Part shown: positions 29,688 through 40,767 of the stretch, piece after piece | Layout of the letters: each line of letters opens with the position of its first letter | How positions within the stretch are numbered: the stretch's first letter is position 1 | DNA from: Leptolyngbya sp. FACHB-261 | GTDB lineage: Bacteria > Cyanobacteriota > Cyanobacteriia > FACHB-261 | NCBI RefSeq assembly: GCF_014696065.1 | Contig: NZ_JACJPL010000031.1 | Location: 806,001 to 870,000, forward strand | DNA: 64,000 nucleotides | Direction: 5' to 3' | The notes under the pieces: model-generated | The model's input: only the letters and a program-made list of their open reading frames with translations | Told to the model about the DNA's origin: nothing | The model's database searches: none | Position numbers and translations under genes: made by a program

Positions 29688-31577
29688 TTAGCTGGCCAGG
29701 GAAGCGAGGATAGTCTTGTTGAGGATGATCCGACCAGGAGTGGTGCGGATGGACTGCGCGATCACATTGCCCTCGGCATCTTCACGAACGCGGCGGTTCT
29801 TGTACTGCTTGACGACGACGCCCGTAGTCTCATCCCTGGTGATTTCAGGCTCGTGGTTTTTCTCTTCGTCTTCAACCTCACCGTCAAAGCGCACCCATAC
29901 ATAGGCATGCAAGCTGATCTGTTTTTGCTCGTAGGCAATCACCACGTCGTCTAGATTGGCAAAGTGCCGTCCGGCCCCAGACATTTTTTCTGGATCGCCA
30001 GAGTTTGGGGTGCTAACAGTTAGGTAATAACAGCCCAAGACCATATCCTGCGATGGCGCTACAATCGGTCGGCCCGTAGCAGGGGACAGAATGTTGTTGG
30101 AAGCCAGCATCAACAGGCGAGCCTCAGCTTGAGCTTCCAGGGAGAGCGGTACGTGAACCGCCATCTGGTCTCCGTCAAAGTCAGCGTTAAAAGCTGGACA
30201 GACCAATGGATGCAGTTGAATGGCGCGACCATCGACCAGGATGGGTTCAAAGGCTTGAATCCCTAAACGGTGCAGCGTGGGTGCCCGGTTGAGCATCACG
30301 GGGTGGCCTTCGATTACTTCCTCGAGGACATCCCAGACCTGCGGGTCATTCCGTTGGATTAGCTTTTTAGCAGCCTTGATGTTATTGACTAAGCCTTGAC
30401 GGATGAGTTTGTGAATAACGAAAGGCTGGAATAGCTCAATCGCCATCTCTCGGGGCAGGCCGCATTGGTGGATCTTGAGGTTAGGTCCAACCACAATGAC
30501 TGAACGTCCCGAGTAGTCAACCCGCTTACCCAACAAGTTTTGCCGGAAGCGGCCTTGCTTACCTTCAATGATGTCGGACAGGGACTTGAGCGGCCGGTTG
30601 TTTGCACCGACCACGGTACGACCCCGCCGTCCGTTATCAATGAGTGCATCTACGGCTTCCTGAAGCATGCGCTTCTCGTTGCGCACAATGATTTCTGGAG
30701 CCAGAATCTCTTGCAGGCGAGCCAGACGATTGTTCCGGTTAATCACCCGACGATAGAGGTCGTTCAAGTCGGAGGTGGCAAAGCGCCCACCATCGAGCTG
30801 AACCATTGGGCGCAGGTCAGGAGGAATGACCGGAATCACCTGCAAGACCATCCAGTCTGGCTTCGACTGAGTGGCAACGAAGTTGTCAATAACGCGCAGG
30901 CGCTTGATCAACTTGGCTCGCTTCTGACCTTTAGACGTGGCGATCTCCTCGCGCAGACCCTCAGCTTCAGCCTCCATATTGAGATCCTGAAGCAGCCGCT
31001 GCACTGCCTCAGCGCCGATACCTACTTCAATACCTGACAGCTGAGAATCTTCTCGATAGAGTTGATCCTCGATTTCAATCCACTGGTCTTCGGTGAGCAG
31101 TTGCTTATAAGTTAGGTTCTCAGCATTGCCAGGACTAAGAACAACGTAGGCATTGAAGTAAACGATCTGCTCAACATCCCGCAAGGGCATGTCCAGCAAC
31201 GTCGCCATGTAGCTAGGAATGCCTTTGAGGTACCAAACGTGAGTGACCGGTGCAGCTAATTTGATGTAACCCATGCGGTGCCGACGCACCCGCGCTTCGG
31301 TTACTTCAACCCCGCAGCGCTCGCAAACGATGCCCCGGTGGCGAACTCGCTTATACTTGCCGCAGTGACACTCCCAATCTTTGGCAGGCCCGAAGATGCG
31401 CTCACAAAACAGACCGTCCATCTCGGGCTTGAGCGTTCGGTAATTAATCGTTTCAGGTTTAGTTACTTCGCCAACAACCTGTCCGTTGGGGAGGGTCCGT
31501 TCTCCCCAAGTCCGGATCCGATCAGGCGAAGCCAAGCCGATTTTGACGTAGTCAAACCGCTGTTCCAGCTTCGGCAT
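29688..31577 (-). CDS. rpoC1: RNA polymerase gamma subunit RpoC1
   Basis: N-terminal part of the split beta' chain, called gamma in cyanobacteria. The 629 residues contain the zinc-binding CHCGKYK...CERCG cluster near 71-90, the clamp and lid regions, [18 protein letters not shown], and the absolutely conserved catalytic Mg2+ loop [12 protein letters not shown] near 468-479. Length and order match the cyanobacterial family. It is followed after 23 bp by rpoC2. Its 129-bp separation from rpoB contains a stable hairpin. Confidence 0.98.
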   Translation of the reverse strand: MPKLEQRFDYVKIGLASPDRIRTWGERTLPNGQVVGEVTKPETINYRTLKPEMDGLFCERIFGPAKDWECHCGKYKRVRHRGIVCERCGVEVTEARVRRHRMGYIKLAAPVTHVWYLKGIPSYMATLLDMPLRDVEQIVYFNAYVVLSPGNAENLTYKQLLTEDQWIEIEDQLYREDSQLSGIEVGIGAEAVQRLLQDLNMEAEAEGLREEIATSKGQKRAKLIKRLRVIDNFVATQSKPDWMVLQVIPVIPPDLRPMVQLDGGRFATSDLNDLYRRVINRNNRLARLQEILAPEIIVRNEKRMLQEAVDALIDNGRRGRTVVGANNRPLKSLSDIIEGKQGRFRQNLLGKRVDYSGRSVIVVGPNLKIHQCGLPREMAIELFQPFVIHKLIRQGLVNNIKAAKKLIQRNDPQVWDVLEEVIEGHPVMLNRAPTLHRLGIQAFEPILVDGRAIQLHPLVCPAFNADFDGDQMAVHVPLSLEAQAEARLLMLASNNILSPATGRPIVAPSQDMVLGCYYLTVSTPNSGDPEKMSGAGRHFANLDDVVIAYEQKQISLHAYVWVRFDGEVEDEEKNHEPEITRDETTGVVVKQYKNRRVREDAEGNVIAQSIRTTPGRIILNKTILASLAS

Positions 31578-31640
31578 ATTGCTATTCCTCGGGCGTTCTT
31601 AAGTATTTCAATTCGTCAAATCAGTTCGGAAGGGAGCATT

Positions 31641-31678
31641 CCCCGGGCATTGACAGCTGACACTGCCATTGCCCGGGG
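31641..31678 (-). promoter_or_regulatory. Hairpin in the rpoB-rpoC1 intercistronic gap
   Basis: CCCCGGGCA and TGCCCGGGG form a perfect 9-bp GC-rich stem with a 20-base loop, 64 bases before the rpoC1 start on the minus strand. No T-run follows, so it is not a standard terminator. It could be an RNA processing or stability element, or a partial attenuator. Confidence 0.5.
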
Positions 31679-31706
31679 CTCCGCTATTTCTTAGTCCTAA
31701 TCCGCA

Positions 31707-34700
31707 TCAATCGTCGCTGTCGTCGTCGTCATCCATGTCATCCCGTGAGATTGACTCGTAGGTGGGTCGTGACGGGGTGCGCCGTGTCCCAACATCTGCC
31801 ATCAGATCCACTTCTAGATCCTTAGTACTGCCATCTTCTCGCGACTCGACTTTATGGATTGAGACATCCAAACACAACGATTGCAACTCACGAACCAGCA
31901 CCTTGAACGACTCTGGTGTCCCCGGCCTTGGAATGGCCCGGCCCTTCACGATTGCGTTGAGGGCTTCATTACGTCCCACCATGTCATCAGACTTGACCGT
32001 GAGCAACTCCTGCAAGGTGTAAGCGGCACCGAAGGCTTCTAGCGCCCAGACTTCCATTTCACCAAAGCGCTGACCACCGTGCTGAGCCTTACCGCCCAGA
32101 GGCTGCTGTGTCACCAGTGAGTAAGGACCGGTTGAACGAGCGTGGATCTTATCGTCAACCAAGTGCACCAGCTTCAGCATGTAGGCTTTGCCGATTGTGA
32201 CTGGGTGGTCAAAGGCCTCGCCTGTACGCCCGTCAAACACCTGAATTTTGCCAGGATTTTTGGGATCGTATAACCACTCTTGAGCGGTGATCTCGGCAGC
32301 TTCTTCAAGCTTGCCGTGCACTAGGGCTCGGGACACTTCCTTGTCGTCCTCAGAACCGTACATTTCATCAAAAGGAGTGACCTTAAAGCGAACGTCCAAC
32401 GTATCGCCAGCCCATGCCAACAGACACTCGTAGACCTGACCGACGTTCATGCGGGATGGCACCCCTAGAGGGTTCAGCACGATGTCTACTGGTCTACCGT
32501 CTGGTAGGAAAGGCATGTCTTCGACTGGCAGAATACGGGACACGATGCCCTTATTGCCATGGCGCCCCGCCATCTTGTCACCCACCTGAATCTTGCGCTT
32601 CTGAGCCACGTAGACGCGGACTACCATATTGGCGCCAGGAGGCAGCTCGTCGCCTTGCTCTCGAGTGAACACTCGCACATCAACGACTCTGCCTTTTTCA
32701 GCGTTAGGCACACGTAGGGAGTTGTCTCTTACATCCCGTGCCTTCTCACCGAAAATAGCTCGCAGCAGTTTTTCTTCAGGGGGCTGATCAGATTCACCCT
32801 TCGGGGTCACCTTGCCAACCAGAATTGAGCCTGCATCAACCCAGGAGCCGATCCGGATAATGCCGTCTTCATCCAGCTGGCGCAGAGCATCCTCACCGAC
32901 ATTGGGGATCTCCCGAGTGATTTCCTCAGGGCCCAGCTTGGTCTGGCGAGCCTCGATCTCGTACTTCTCAATGTGAATCGAGGTGTAGACATCGTCAAAG
33001 ACCAACCGCTCGCTAATCAGAATGGCGTCTTCGTAGTTGTAGCCCTCCCAAGGCATGTATGCAACCAGGATGTTCTGACCTAGAGCCAGCTCGCCGCCTT
33101 CCGTCGCTGAGCCGTCCGCCATGACCTGGCCAGTGACGACTTTGTCGCCAACGAAGACCAGAGGACGCTGGTTTAGGCAGGTATCTTGGTTAGAGCGCTG
33201 GTACTTCTGAAGAGGATAGGTAATTTCCCGTCCGCCCTCATTGGACCGCACCACAATCTTTTCAGCCGAAACATAGACGACCTCGCCGTTAGCACGGGAG
33301 ACCACAACCATGCCAGAGTCCCGAGCTGCTTGCGGCTCTAAGCCTGTGCCGACTAAGGGACGCTCAGGGCGCAACAAGGGTACAGCCTGACGTTGCATGT
33401 TCGAACCCATGAGGGCACGGTTAGCATCGTCGTGCTCCAGAAAAGGAATCAGAGAGGTCGCCACTGAGATGATCTGCACGGGCGAGACTGCCATGTAGTC
33501 AACTTCCTGGGGCGCAGAAGTCGTGAACTCCTGTCGGTAGCGCACCGGAACCTGCTCACCTAGAATGTTGCCACCCTCATCCAGAGAGATATCCCCTGGC
33601 GCAGTTCTCAAATCATCTTCCTCATCCGCCGTCATATATAGCGGGCGGTCATCCTCGAAGCAGACCCGACCGTTTTCCACCCGCCAGAACGGGGTTTCGA
33701 TGAAGCCATAAGAATTTACGCGGGCATGGGTAGCTAGAGACCCAATTAGACCTGCGTTGGGCCCTTCTGGCGTCTCAATCGGGCAGATACGTCCGTAGTG
33801 CGATGGGTGAATATCCCGTACCGCAAAGCCTGCCCGTTCTCGGGTGAGACCACCAGGGCCCAAGGCAGAAATACGGCGCTTGTGAGTCAACTCAGCCAGA
33901 GGATTAGTCTGGTCCATGAATTGAGATAACTGGCTGGAGCCAAAGAATTCCTTGATCGCTGCTACTAACGGTTTGGGGTTCACCAAAGACGCAGGTGTGA
34001 GCGAATCAGGCTCGGAAACAGTCATGCGCTCTCGAATGATGCGCTCCAATCGGTTCAAACCAACCCGAAGCTGGTTTTGCAGGAGTTCACCAACCGAACG
34101 TACGCGACGATTGCCTAAGTGATCGATGTCATCGGTCTGACCGATGTCGTACTCCAGGTTAATCAGGTAATCCACTACCGCCAAAATGTCTTGGGGAGTG
34201 AGCACCCGTACCGAGTCTGGTACGTTCAGACGCAGCTTCTTGTTCAGCTTGTAACGGCCAACGCGGCCAAGGTCGTAACGTTTGGGGTCAAAAAAGCGCG
34301 AATCAAGCAACTGTTGCCCGCCACTGACTGTGGGGGGTTCACCAGGCCGGAGCTTGCGATATAGCTCCATGAGAGCTTCTTCTTCGCCGAATTGCCCTTC
34401 CTTATCAATAGTTTTTTGGAAGTACTCGGGGTGACGCAGGGCATCAAAAATTTCAACGTCACTCAACCCCAAAGCTTTCAGCAGCACCTGTGCTGAGAGT
34501 TTGCGGGTCTTGTCGATGCGGACCCAGACTAGATCGTTCTTGTCAGTCTCAAACTTTAACCAAGCACCCCGGTTCGGAATCAGGCTGGCGTTGTAGATGC
34601 GTCGCCCGTTCTTATCGGTCTCGGACTTAAAATACACCCCCGGACTACGAATGATCTGGTTGACGATCACTCGTTCAGCACCGTTAATAATGAAGGTCCC

Positions 34701-35033
34701 CCGGTCGGTCATCAGTGGCAGGTCACCAATGAACACTTCCTGCTCTTTAATCTCGCCGGTTTCCTTGTTGATCAGACGAGTTGGCACGTACATCTGTACC
34801 GCGTAGGTACTGTCGCGCCGTTTCGCCTCGTCAATGTCATATTTGGGGCGCTTGAGCTTGTAGTTCTGGCCCAGGAAGTGCAGCTCCATCTTGCCGGTAT
34901 AGTCGGTAATGGGTGAGAAGCTCTCCAACTCCTCAATCAGCCCTTCCTCCAGAAACCAGCGGAAACTTTCCCGCTGAATCTCTACCAAGTCCGGCAGAGT
35001 AAACGCGGGGGCTGTGTAGCTCTGTTTAGTCAT
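31707..35033 (-). CDS. rpoB: RNA polymerase beta subunit RpoB
   Basis: Catalytic beta subunit. The 1108 residues are typical of cyanobacteria, which lack some insertions of the E. coli protein. Motifs include the rifampicin-pocket region [20 protein letters not shown] and [54 protein letters not shown] and the C-terminal [19 protein letters not shown]. The protein ends in a run of Asp residues ([12 protein letters not shown]). A consensus-like promoter lies directly upstream, so rpoB may be transcribed apart from rpsT-tatD. Confidence 0.99.
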   Translation of the reverse strand: MTKQSYTAPAFTLPDLVEIQRESFRWFLEEGLIEELESFSPITDYTGKMELHFLGQNYKLKRPKYDIDEAKRRDSTYAVQMYVPTRLINKETGEIKEQEVFIGDLPLMTDRGTFIINGAERVIVNQIIRSPGVYFKSETDKNGRRIYNASLIPNRGAWLKFETDKNDLVWVRIDKTRKLSAQVLLKALGLSDVEIFDALRHPEYFQKTIDKEGQFGEEEALMELYRKLRPGEPPTVSGGQQLLDSRFFDPKRYDLGRVGRYKLNKKLRLNVPDSVRVLTPQDILAVVDYLINLEYDIGQTDDIDHLGNRRVRSVGELLQNQLRVGLNRLERIIRERMTVSEPDSLTPASLVNPKPLVAAIKEFFGSSQLSQFMDQTNPLAELTHKRRISALGPGGLTRERAGFAVRDIHPSHYGRICPIETPEGPNAGLIGSLATHARVNSYGFIETPFWRVENGRVCFEDDRPLYMTADEEDDLRTAPGDISLDEGGNILGEQVPVRYRQEFTTSAPQEVDYMAVSPVQIISVATSLIPFLEHDDANRALMGSNMQRQAVPLLRPERPLVGTGLEPQAARDSGMVVVSRANGEVVYVSAEKIVVRSNEGGREITYPLQKYQRSNQDTCLNQRPLVFVGDKVVTGQVMADGSATEGGELALGQNILVAYMPWEGYNYEDAILISERLVFDDVYTSIHIEKYEIEARQTKLGPEEITREIPNVGEDALRQLDEDGIIRIGSWVDAGSILVGKVTPKGESDQPPEEKLLRAIFGEKARDVRDNSLRVPNAEKGRVVDVRVFTREQGDELPPGANMVVRVYVAQKRKIQVGDKMAGRHGNKGIVSRILPVEDMPFLPDGRPVDIVLNPLGVPSRMNVGQVYECLLAWAGDTLDVRFKVTPFDEMYGSEDDKEVSRALVHGKLEEAAEITAQEWLYDPKNPGKIQVFDGRTGEAFDHPVTIGKAYMLKLVHLVDDKIHARSTGPYSLVTQQPLGGKAQHGGQRFGEMEVWALEAFGAAYTLQELLTVKSDDMVGRNEALNAIVKGRAIPRPGTPESFKVLVRELQSLCLDVSIHKVESREDGSTKDLEVDLMADVGTRRTPSRPTYESISRDDMDDDDDSDD

Positions 35034-35065
35034 GCGTCTCCCCTATAGGCCACGCGAGAGCGTGG

Positions 35066-35102
35066 GCACCGAATTCTAAGCTAGTCTCGACACGATTGTC
35101 AA
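35066..35102 (-). promoter_or_regulatory. rpoB promoter
   Basis: On the minus strand a perfect TTGACA (35102-35097) is followed after 18 bp by TAGAAT (35078-35073), predicting a start near 35066 and a leader of about 33 bases. The first bases of the leader can fold as CCACGC TCTC GCGTGG (35048-35068), a small hairpin just before the rpoB ATG. Confidence 0.65.
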
Positions 35103-35253
35103 CAAGAAGAGGGCTTAAGCTTCAACCCTTAGAAGCCTCAAGCCTGATGCACAGTTGTTATGTCCTAAGCCGCTGCGAACCACGCAGCCGGAGGGCAGCG
35201 TCAATATCCCGCCATAGAACTTGTAATCTTCCCACAGATATTCCTAGCGTAAC

Positions 35254-36075
35254 TCAAGTTTGCAGAATTTGTGACGCAAATTCTACATCATTTAAGCTAA
35301 GCCGGAAAAGTTGAGCCGCATTGTGCGTAGTCAACTCGGCCAATGACTCTAAAGATAGACCTCGCAATTGCGCCACCTGCTGGGCCACATACTGCACGAA
35401 GGCGGGCTCATTGCGCTTACCTCGCTTTGGAACAGGCGATAGAAAGGGGCAATCAGTCTCAATGAGAAGCCGTTCGTCAGGTACAACTGCTACGGATGCC
35501 TGAATTTGAGTGGCATTTTTAAAAGTGACCGTGCCACTGAAACTAATATAGAAACCCAGGCCCAAGAACCAGCTGGTTTCTTCTGGGGTGCCTCCCCAGC
35601 AGTGCATAACACCTCGAACTGGCGGCCCCTCCGCCTGAACCGCCAAGAGTAGCTCATACATCCGCGCTGCCGCATCTCGGCAATGAATGATAACGGGCAG
35701 ATCCAGCTCACGGGCGAGCGCTAACTGAGCCCGAAAGACTAACTCTTGCTGCGCCTGATTGTCTGCCTTGTAGAAGTCCAGCCCCATTTCTCCTAGCGCA
35801 ACGACTCGCCGATCAGAAGCGGCTAGGCTACGCAGTTGGTCCAAGAGTTCGGGCATTGCCTTATCCGCATCCAAAGGATGCAGCCCCACCGCAAAAGAAA
35901 GCTCAGGGAACCGATCAGCAAGAGCTTGAATCTGGCTAAACTCTGCTGGCTCTACGCACGAATGGATCAACCTAACCACTCCAGCTTCTCGCCAGCGTTG
36001 CGCTGTCGCATCCAGATCTTGCTGAAAGCTTTCAAAGTTGAGGTGGACGTGGCTGTCAATCAGCGGAGAAGGCAC
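35254..36075 (-). CDS. tatD: TatD-family metal-dependent hydrolase/DNase
   Basis: TIM-barrel metallohydrolase of the TatD/YcfH family, linked to DNA 3'-end processing and quality control. The 273 residues are full length. Metal ligands appear in [11 protein letters not shown] (H-x-H), [10 protein letters not shown] (Glu), VIIHCRDA (His), VMHCWGG (His) and [11 protein letters not shown] (Asp). It follows rpsT by two bases and precedes rpoB by 220 bp, the conserved cyanobacterial order. Confidence 0.93.
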   Translation of the reverse strand: MPSPLIDSHVHLNFESFQQDLDATAQRWREAGVVRLIHSCVEPAEFSQIQALADRFPELSFAVGLHPLDADKAMPELLDQLRSLAASDRRVVALGEMGLDFYKADNQAQQELVFRAQLALARELDLPVIIHCRDAAARMYELLLAVQAEGPPVRGVMHCWGGTPEETSWFLGLGFYISFSGTVTFKNATQIQASVAVVPDERLLIETDCPFLSPVPKRGKRNEPAFVQYVAQQVAQLRGLSLESLAELTTHNAAQLFRLSLNDVEFASQILQT

Positions 36076-36077
36076 GT

Positions 36078-36448
<371 letters not shown>

Positions 36449-36580
36449 TCTTACGCGCTGGGGGTCGAGAAAATCAGGTTAAGCTAGGAACGTGAACACT
36501 GGCCCTTCAAGGTCTTCAGGCATCTCAGGGTAGGTATGCCGCTGATCTTTGAGCCTGACATACCGGCGTTCTTGGGTTCT

Positions 36581-37918
36581 ATGCTGCGAATCATCACTCA
36601 GCGGATTGAGGCGGAGACGGAGCTTCGGCGCATCCGCGACCGGATTCATGATGACCAGGTAATACACAAGGAGGCGACCGTTCGTGAGATTCTGCAAGCA
36701 GTCAAGCGCACTGGAGATCAGGCCTTGCTTCACTACACTGCCGAGTTTGACCGGCAGGAGTTACGGGCTGAGGAGCTGCGCGTTAGCGGTGCTGAACTGG
36801 ATGCAGCCTACCAGCAGATTAGCAAGGACTTACTAAGCGCCATTCGCTTAGCTCACCAGCGCATCACCGCCTTCCATCAGCAACGTCTGCCCCAAAACTG
36901 GGTCCAGTTTGAGGACAACGGTGTGGTCCTGGGCAAGCGTTACACCCCCGTGGATGCAGCTGGGATCTATGTACCTGGTGGCCAAGCAGCTTACCCGAGT
37001 ACAGTTTTGATGAATGCTGTGCCAGCCAAGGTCGCAGGAGTGAAGCGCATCGCCATGGTGACGCCGCCCGGACCTGACAAAGCCTTAAATAGTGCAGTAC
37101 TAGTAGCGGCTCAAGAAGCTGGAATCACCGAGATCTATCGGGTCGGCGGGGCCCAAGCTATCGCTGCACTGGCCTATGGCACCCAGACGATTCCCAAAGT
37201 GGACGTGGTCACTGGCCCTGGGAACGTATATGTCACCCTGGCGAAAAAGCTGGTATACGGCAACGTCGGCATTGACTCCTTAGCTGGGCCATCTGAGGTT
37301 TTGGTCATTGCTGACTCAGGCGCTAACCCCGCCCATGTTGCAGCGGATCTGCTGGCTCAGGCAGAACACGATCCCCTTGCTGCATCGGTGTTGCTTACCC
37401 CTAGCACGGCCCTTGCTACTCAGGTCGTACGGGAAGTTAATCATCAACTGGAAGACCATCCCCGACGCACTCTCACAGAGAAGTCCATTGCCCATTACGG
37501 GCTAGTAGTGGTGGTCGGCTCCTTAGAGGAGGCTCTTGAACTCTCCAACGACTTCGCGCCAGAACACCTGGAGTTAGAGGTTGCTGATCCTTGGACGCTG
37601 TTGGAAGGCATTCGCCACGCTGGTGCTATTTTCTTGGGTTATGCAACGCCAGAAGCAGTGGGGGATTATCTGGCAGGTCCTAACCACACCCTGCCAACCT
37701 CTGGGGCAGCCCGGTATGCCTCCCCGCTTCAAGTGGAAGTTTTTATGAAGCATACCAGCCTGATTCAGTACACACCGGCGTCTCTACAAAATGTGGCCCA
37801 AGCTATCGATCAACTGACTGAGGCAGAGGGGCTGTATTCTCATGGTGAGTCGGTGAGACTAAGGGTTCAGCCAGAAGGAGGTCTGTTTGCTCAAGAAGAT
37901 CCTGGTAGCCCTGGATAG
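36581..37918 (+). CDS. hisD: Histidinol dehydrogenase HisD
   Basis: Performs the last two oxidations of histidine biosynthesis, L-histidinol to L-histidine, with NAD+ and zinc. The chosen ATG at 36581 gives 445 residues starting MLRIITQRIEAETELRRI, as in relatives; an ATG at 36536 would add 15. Signatures: AGIYVPGGQAAYPSTVLMN, VTGPGNVYVTLAKKLVYG, GIDSLAGPSEVL, catalytic Glu-His in FAPEHLEL, and zinc-site GPNHTLPTSG. The same window encodes histidine breakdown, so opposing pathways coexist. Its end overlaps the next gene by 32 bases. Confidence 0.95.
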   Translation: MLRIITQRIEAETELRRIRDRIHDDQVIHKEATVREILQAVKRTGDQALLHYTAEFDRQELRAEELRVSGAELDAAYQQISKDLLSAIRLAHQRITAFHQQRLPQNWVQFEDNGVVLGKRYTPVDAAGIYVPGGQAAYPSTVLMNAVPAKVAGVKRIAMVTPPGPDKALNSAVLVAAQEAGITEIYRVGGAQAIAALAYGTQTIPKVDVVTGPGNVYVTLAKKLVYGNVGIDSLAGPSEVLVIADSGANPAHVAADLLAQAEHDPLAASVLLTPSTALATQVVREVNHQLEDHPRRTLTEKSIAHYGLVVVVGSLEEALELSNDFAPEHLELEVADPWTLLEGIRHAGAIFLGYATPEAVGDYLAGPNHTLPTSGAARYASPLQVEVFMKHTSLIQYTPASLQNVAQAIDQLTEAEGLYSHGESVRLRVQPEGGLFAQEDPGSPG

Positions 37919-38318
37919 TTCTGAACTATCTGAACAGGTGGTACAAACGCTGAAGGAGTTTGCTTTGGGGCCTGAGCACCAGGTTGTGCTGGTGCATGTC
38001 TTGCCCTCCGTTGCCAATGAAATCGACCAACCCTTAGATATTCCTCATGCAACAGGGGAACTGGAGTTGACTCATCATCAGGCCATGCAGATTCTTCAGG
38101 GGTACCAAGCCCGTATCCCCTGTCCGTCCGAGCTAGAAGTGGTATCGGGTGATCCAGCCGAAGAAATTATTCGCTTAGCCGGAATTCATCGGAGTCAGTT
38201 GATCGTCTTGGGGAGTCGTGGCTTGACTGGCTTTGACCGCATCATGCAAGGTTCAGTAAGTGCTCAAGTAGTGGCTGACGCGCCCTGTTCGGTGCTGGTT
38301 ATGAAGCCAACTGCTTAA
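37887..38318 (+). CDS. Universal stress protein (UspA family)
   Basis: Single-domain Usp of 143 residues, probably ATP-binding: ILVALDSSELSEQ at the start and the nucleotide motif GSRGLTGFDRIMQGSVS near the end, matching G-2x-G-9x-G-S. The TTG start is justified by a strong Shine-Dalgarno site (AAGGAGG, 37874-37880) seven bases upstream, placed inside hisD. It overlaps hisD by 32 bases and is probably translated from the same message. Role in stress survival is known for the family; the signal here is unknown. A weak stem (AAGCCA/TGGCTT) follows the stop. Confidence 0.9.
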   Translation: MLKKILVALDSSELSEQVVQTLKEFALGPEHQVVLVHVLPSVANEIDQPLDIPHATGELELTHHQAMQILQGYQARIPCPSELEVVSGDPAEEIIRLAGIHRSQLIVLGSRGLTGFDRIMQGSVSAQVVADAPCSVLVMKPTA

Positions 38319-38346
38319 GCCAGAAAGGATTGGCTTGTTGACCAAC

Positions 38347-38739
38347 TCAGGGCAGGTGATCCGCAGCCTTGCTAACCAGGGGTAGGCGCAGAGGTTGCCG
38401 ACGCCACAGGCGGAACATCAACCAGCAGCTGCTTAGAAAGTAAGCCGAGGATAGCAAGCTACTGGTGAGCAACAGGGGTAGCTTGAGAGCTTCGCTGGCT
38501 TGAGCGCCGGTTGCAAATAGCGCGTAGCCCAACACCCAACTCAGTGCCAAAGTGACAGCAACACGGCTAGCGGCTATTTGCTCAGGAGTGCCTTGGCGTC
38601 GGTACAGAGTCCAGAGAGCTGGAAAGAAGCCAAACACCGGCACGAGACAAAAAAACGCGTAGAGATGCTGAAGCGCCTGTTCACCCATTGGGTCAGTTGG
38701 GGTGGGGGGAGACTCAAGCGAACGTCTGCGACGCGGCAT
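38347..38739 (-). CDS. Conserved cyanobacterial-type membrane protein
   Basis: About 130 residues with three probable membrane helices (LYAFFCLVPVFGFFPALWTLY, VAVTLALSWVLGYALF and LPLLLTSSLLSSAYFLSSCW), after a basic MPRRRR start. Function unknown. The ATG at 38739 is preferred because the alternative at 38784 lies within two bases of the T-run of the upstream terminator. The C-terminus is basic. It probably has its own promoter, since the rpe terminator separates it from rpe. Confidence 0.7.
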   Translation of the reverse strand: MPRRRRSLESPPTPTDPMGEQALQHLYAFFCLVPVFGFFPALWTLYRRQGTPEQIAASRVAVTLALSWVLGYALFATGAQASEALKLPLLLTSSLLSSAYFLSSCWLMFRLWRRQPLRLPLVSKAADHLP

Positions 38740-38785
38740 GGAAGCAAGCCAAACACAAAGAATGCCTCCAGTGTAGCCAGACATG

Positions 38786-38813
38786 CAAAAGGAGACGTTG
38801 AATCAACGTCTCC
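38786..38813 (-). terminator. Rho-independent terminator of rpe
   Basis: GGAGACGTT, a five-base loop and AACGTCTCC form a perfect 9-bp stem, followed on the minus strand by TTTTGC. It sits 96 bases past the rpe stop. Confidence 0.75.
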
Positions 38814-38908
38814 TCAAATCAGCTTAAGTATTCAAATCGACTTGAAATTTGCGGGCGCGCTCGAGCTCCGGCTAGCTAACCGCTACCGGGAAAACTAAGC
38901 CGAGAAAA

Positions 38909-39619
38909 TTAAACTGTGGCTAACTCAGGACGGCGACTGCGGCGGATTCCCTCAATAGCAGCAGCATAATCAGGAGCTTTGAACACTGCAGAACCAGCAA
39001 CGATGGCATTAGCACCTGCCTCTAGGACTTGCCAGGTATTATTGCCCTTGAGTCCTCCATCCACTTCAATCCAAGGGTCTAGGCCTCGCTCATCGCACAT
39101 TTGACGCAACTTGCGAATCTTAGGCAGCACTTCAGGAATGAAGCTTTGGCCCCCGAAACCAGGGTTGACGCTCATGATCAGCACCAAATCGCAGAGGTGC
39201 AGGACATACTCAATGAGCTCAAGAGGTGTGCCGGGATTTAGGACAACGCCAGCCTGCTTACCGTACTCCTTGATTTGCCCCAGAGTACGGTGAAGGTGAG
39301 GGGAAGCATTATGCTCTGCGTGGACTGAAATAAGATCAGCGCCTGCTTTAGCAAAATCGCCCACATATTTCTCAGGTTCCACAATCATCAAGTGGACATC
39401 TATGGGCTTTTGAGTCACTGGACGAATTGCCTCAACAATCAGCGGACCAATCGTGATGTTGGGGACAAAACGGCCATCCATAACATCTACATGAATCCAG
39501 TCGGCGCCAGCTACATCCACAGCCCGAATTTCATCGCCCAACCGACTAAAGTCAGCAGACAAAATTGAAGGAGAAACCACAATCGGTTTTTGAGAGCCGT
39601 TGGTGGGATGTTCGGTCAT
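38909..39619 (-). CDS. rpe: Ribulose-phosphate 3-epimerase
   Basis: Interconverts ribulose 5-phosphate and xylulose 5-phosphate in the Calvin and pentose-phosphate cycles. TIM barrel, 236 residues: [34 protein letters not shown] (metal His and catalytic Asp), [26 protein letters not shown], and [10 protein letters not shown] with the second catalytic Asp. The ATG at 39619 is supported by GGAGG nine bases upstream; an upstream in-frame start would add 17 residues. It ends at its own terminator. Confidence 0.96.
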   Translation of the reverse strand: MTEHPTNGSQKPIVVSPSILSADFSRLGDEIRAVDVAGADWIHVDVMDGRFVPNITIGPLIVEAIRPVTQKPIDVHLMIVEPEKYVGDFAKAGADLISVHAEHNASPHLHRTLGQIKEYGKQAGVVLNPGTPLELIEYVLHLCDLVLIMSVNPGFGGQSFIPEVLPKIRKLRQMCDERGLDPWIEVDGGLKGNNTWQVLEAGANAIVAGSAVFKAPDYAAAIEGIRRSRRPELATV

Positions 39620-39810
39620 GGGCTGTGTCCTCCGTACGCGTGCTGAGTCTTGTAAACGAGTGTATCGCACTCGCTTAGCGCCGGGATCATTCGTAGACTC
39701 TCGAAGAGCTTGCGAAAGTTTAACTTGCTGGCTAACCCAATGCCCTGGGAACTAACCCCGATCCCGGCTTAATATTCCGGATATTGAGGTGCATCGCAGA
39801 ACAAAGGGGT

Positions 39811-40299
39811 ATGACTCGTGACTCAAAAACAGCCAAAGCTTTCAGAAACGCAGCTGAGGAACTGGTGCTGGCGGAGGCCGAACTCCAAGTCCAGAGTCTA
39901 CCGCCTAGCTTGCGTCAACAGATTAGTCCTGTAGAGGTTGCCGCTCGCGCCCTCAACCGGCTAAGCCCCCTGTATGCCACCAGTGAGAAAGGCTGGCGCT
40001 TGCAGCAGCTCAAAGCCAATCATGAGGCGGGTCGGCAAGTGAGTGCGGTTGTGCGGCAAGCCCTAGCTACAGTCCAACAAGCACCCCGGCGAGACTCTCC
40101 GCCTCTAACTTCTGTGTCAGAGGAGTTACAGCAGGAGCGTGTTTTGCGCGAGCTACGCCAGATTCTGCGACGCGAGGATCTCGATTGGCATAATTTGGTC
40201 CCTGTCTTTAAAGAAAAGCTCGCTGAAACGTCCCAGGGTTGCTACACCTGGCGGCGGCGCGAACCACAATCTTGGGACAATCAGCGTTTCTTACGCTAG
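39811..40299 (+). CDS. ComFB-family protein
   Basis: 162 residues containing the late-competence ComFB signature: an N-terminal EELVLAEAELQVQSLP helix, then ISPVEVAARALNRLSPLYATSEKGW. Cyanobacterial ComFB-type proteins have been linked to cyclic dinucleotide binding and to competence or type IV pili; that is family knowledge, not seen here. The C-terminal half (ELQQERVLRELRQILRRED) is a charged helix. The ATG at 39811 is preferred; a TTG at 39784 would add nine residues. Confidence 0.78.
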   Translation: MTRDSKTAKAFRNAAEELVLAEAELQVQSLPPSLRQQISPVEVAARALNRLSPLYATSEKGWRLQQLKANHEAGRQVSAVVRQALATVQQAPRRDSPPLTSVSEELQQERVLRELRQILRREDLDWHNLVPVFKEKLAETSQGCYTWRRREPQSWDNQRFLR

Positions 40300-40381
40300 A
40301 TCTGCAATCTCTAGCTGAGTAGGCCTTAGCAGGGGGTTGGTCTTTGGGTCAGACTGGGAGCGTAGGCGCACAGAAGATGTT

Positions 40382-40750
40382 ATGAAGACCTTCCCCCGTT
40401 CTGCCCTGCCCTGGATGTTGGGGCTGGCTCTAACCTTAAGCCTAGCTACTGGTTGTGCTCAACTGGCTGGCTTTGGTATTGGCCTGACTAATATTGAGGC
40501 AATCCAGCAACAGCCTCGTAATTACACGAAAGTGTACGTTGGCGGAACTGTAGGTAACCAGGTTGGGTTGCTAGGCACAAGTGTTTATGAACTCAAACAG
40601 GGAGATAGCACGATTTGGGTATTAACCAAGCAGCAACCCCCTCCTAGTGGTTCAACGGTTCGCTTAGAGGCTAATGTCCAATACCAGGGCATTGTGGTTT
40701 CCAATGTCGACTTGGGTAAAGCCTATCTAGAGGAAATCCGACGGTTATAG
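40382..40750 (+). CDS. Small lipoprotein, OB-fold-like, unknown function
   Basis: 122 residues. MKTFPRSALPWMLGLALTLS followed by LATGC is a lipoprotein signal with Cys at 25. The mature part has alternating beta segments (KVYVGGTVGNQVGLLG, SVYELKQGDSTIWVLT, STVRLEANVQY) suggestive of a small OB-like barrel. It lies 18 bp before a Nudix gene on the same strand. I do not know a function. Confidence 0.72.
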   Translation: MKTFPRSALPWMLGLALTLSLATGCAQLAGFGIGLTNIEAIQQQPRNYTKVYVGGTVGNQVGLLGTSVYELKQGDSTIWVLTKQQPPPSGSTVRLEANVQYQGIVVSNVDLGKAYLEEIRRL

Positions 40751-40767
40751 CAAGAGTAGGTCTTGAA

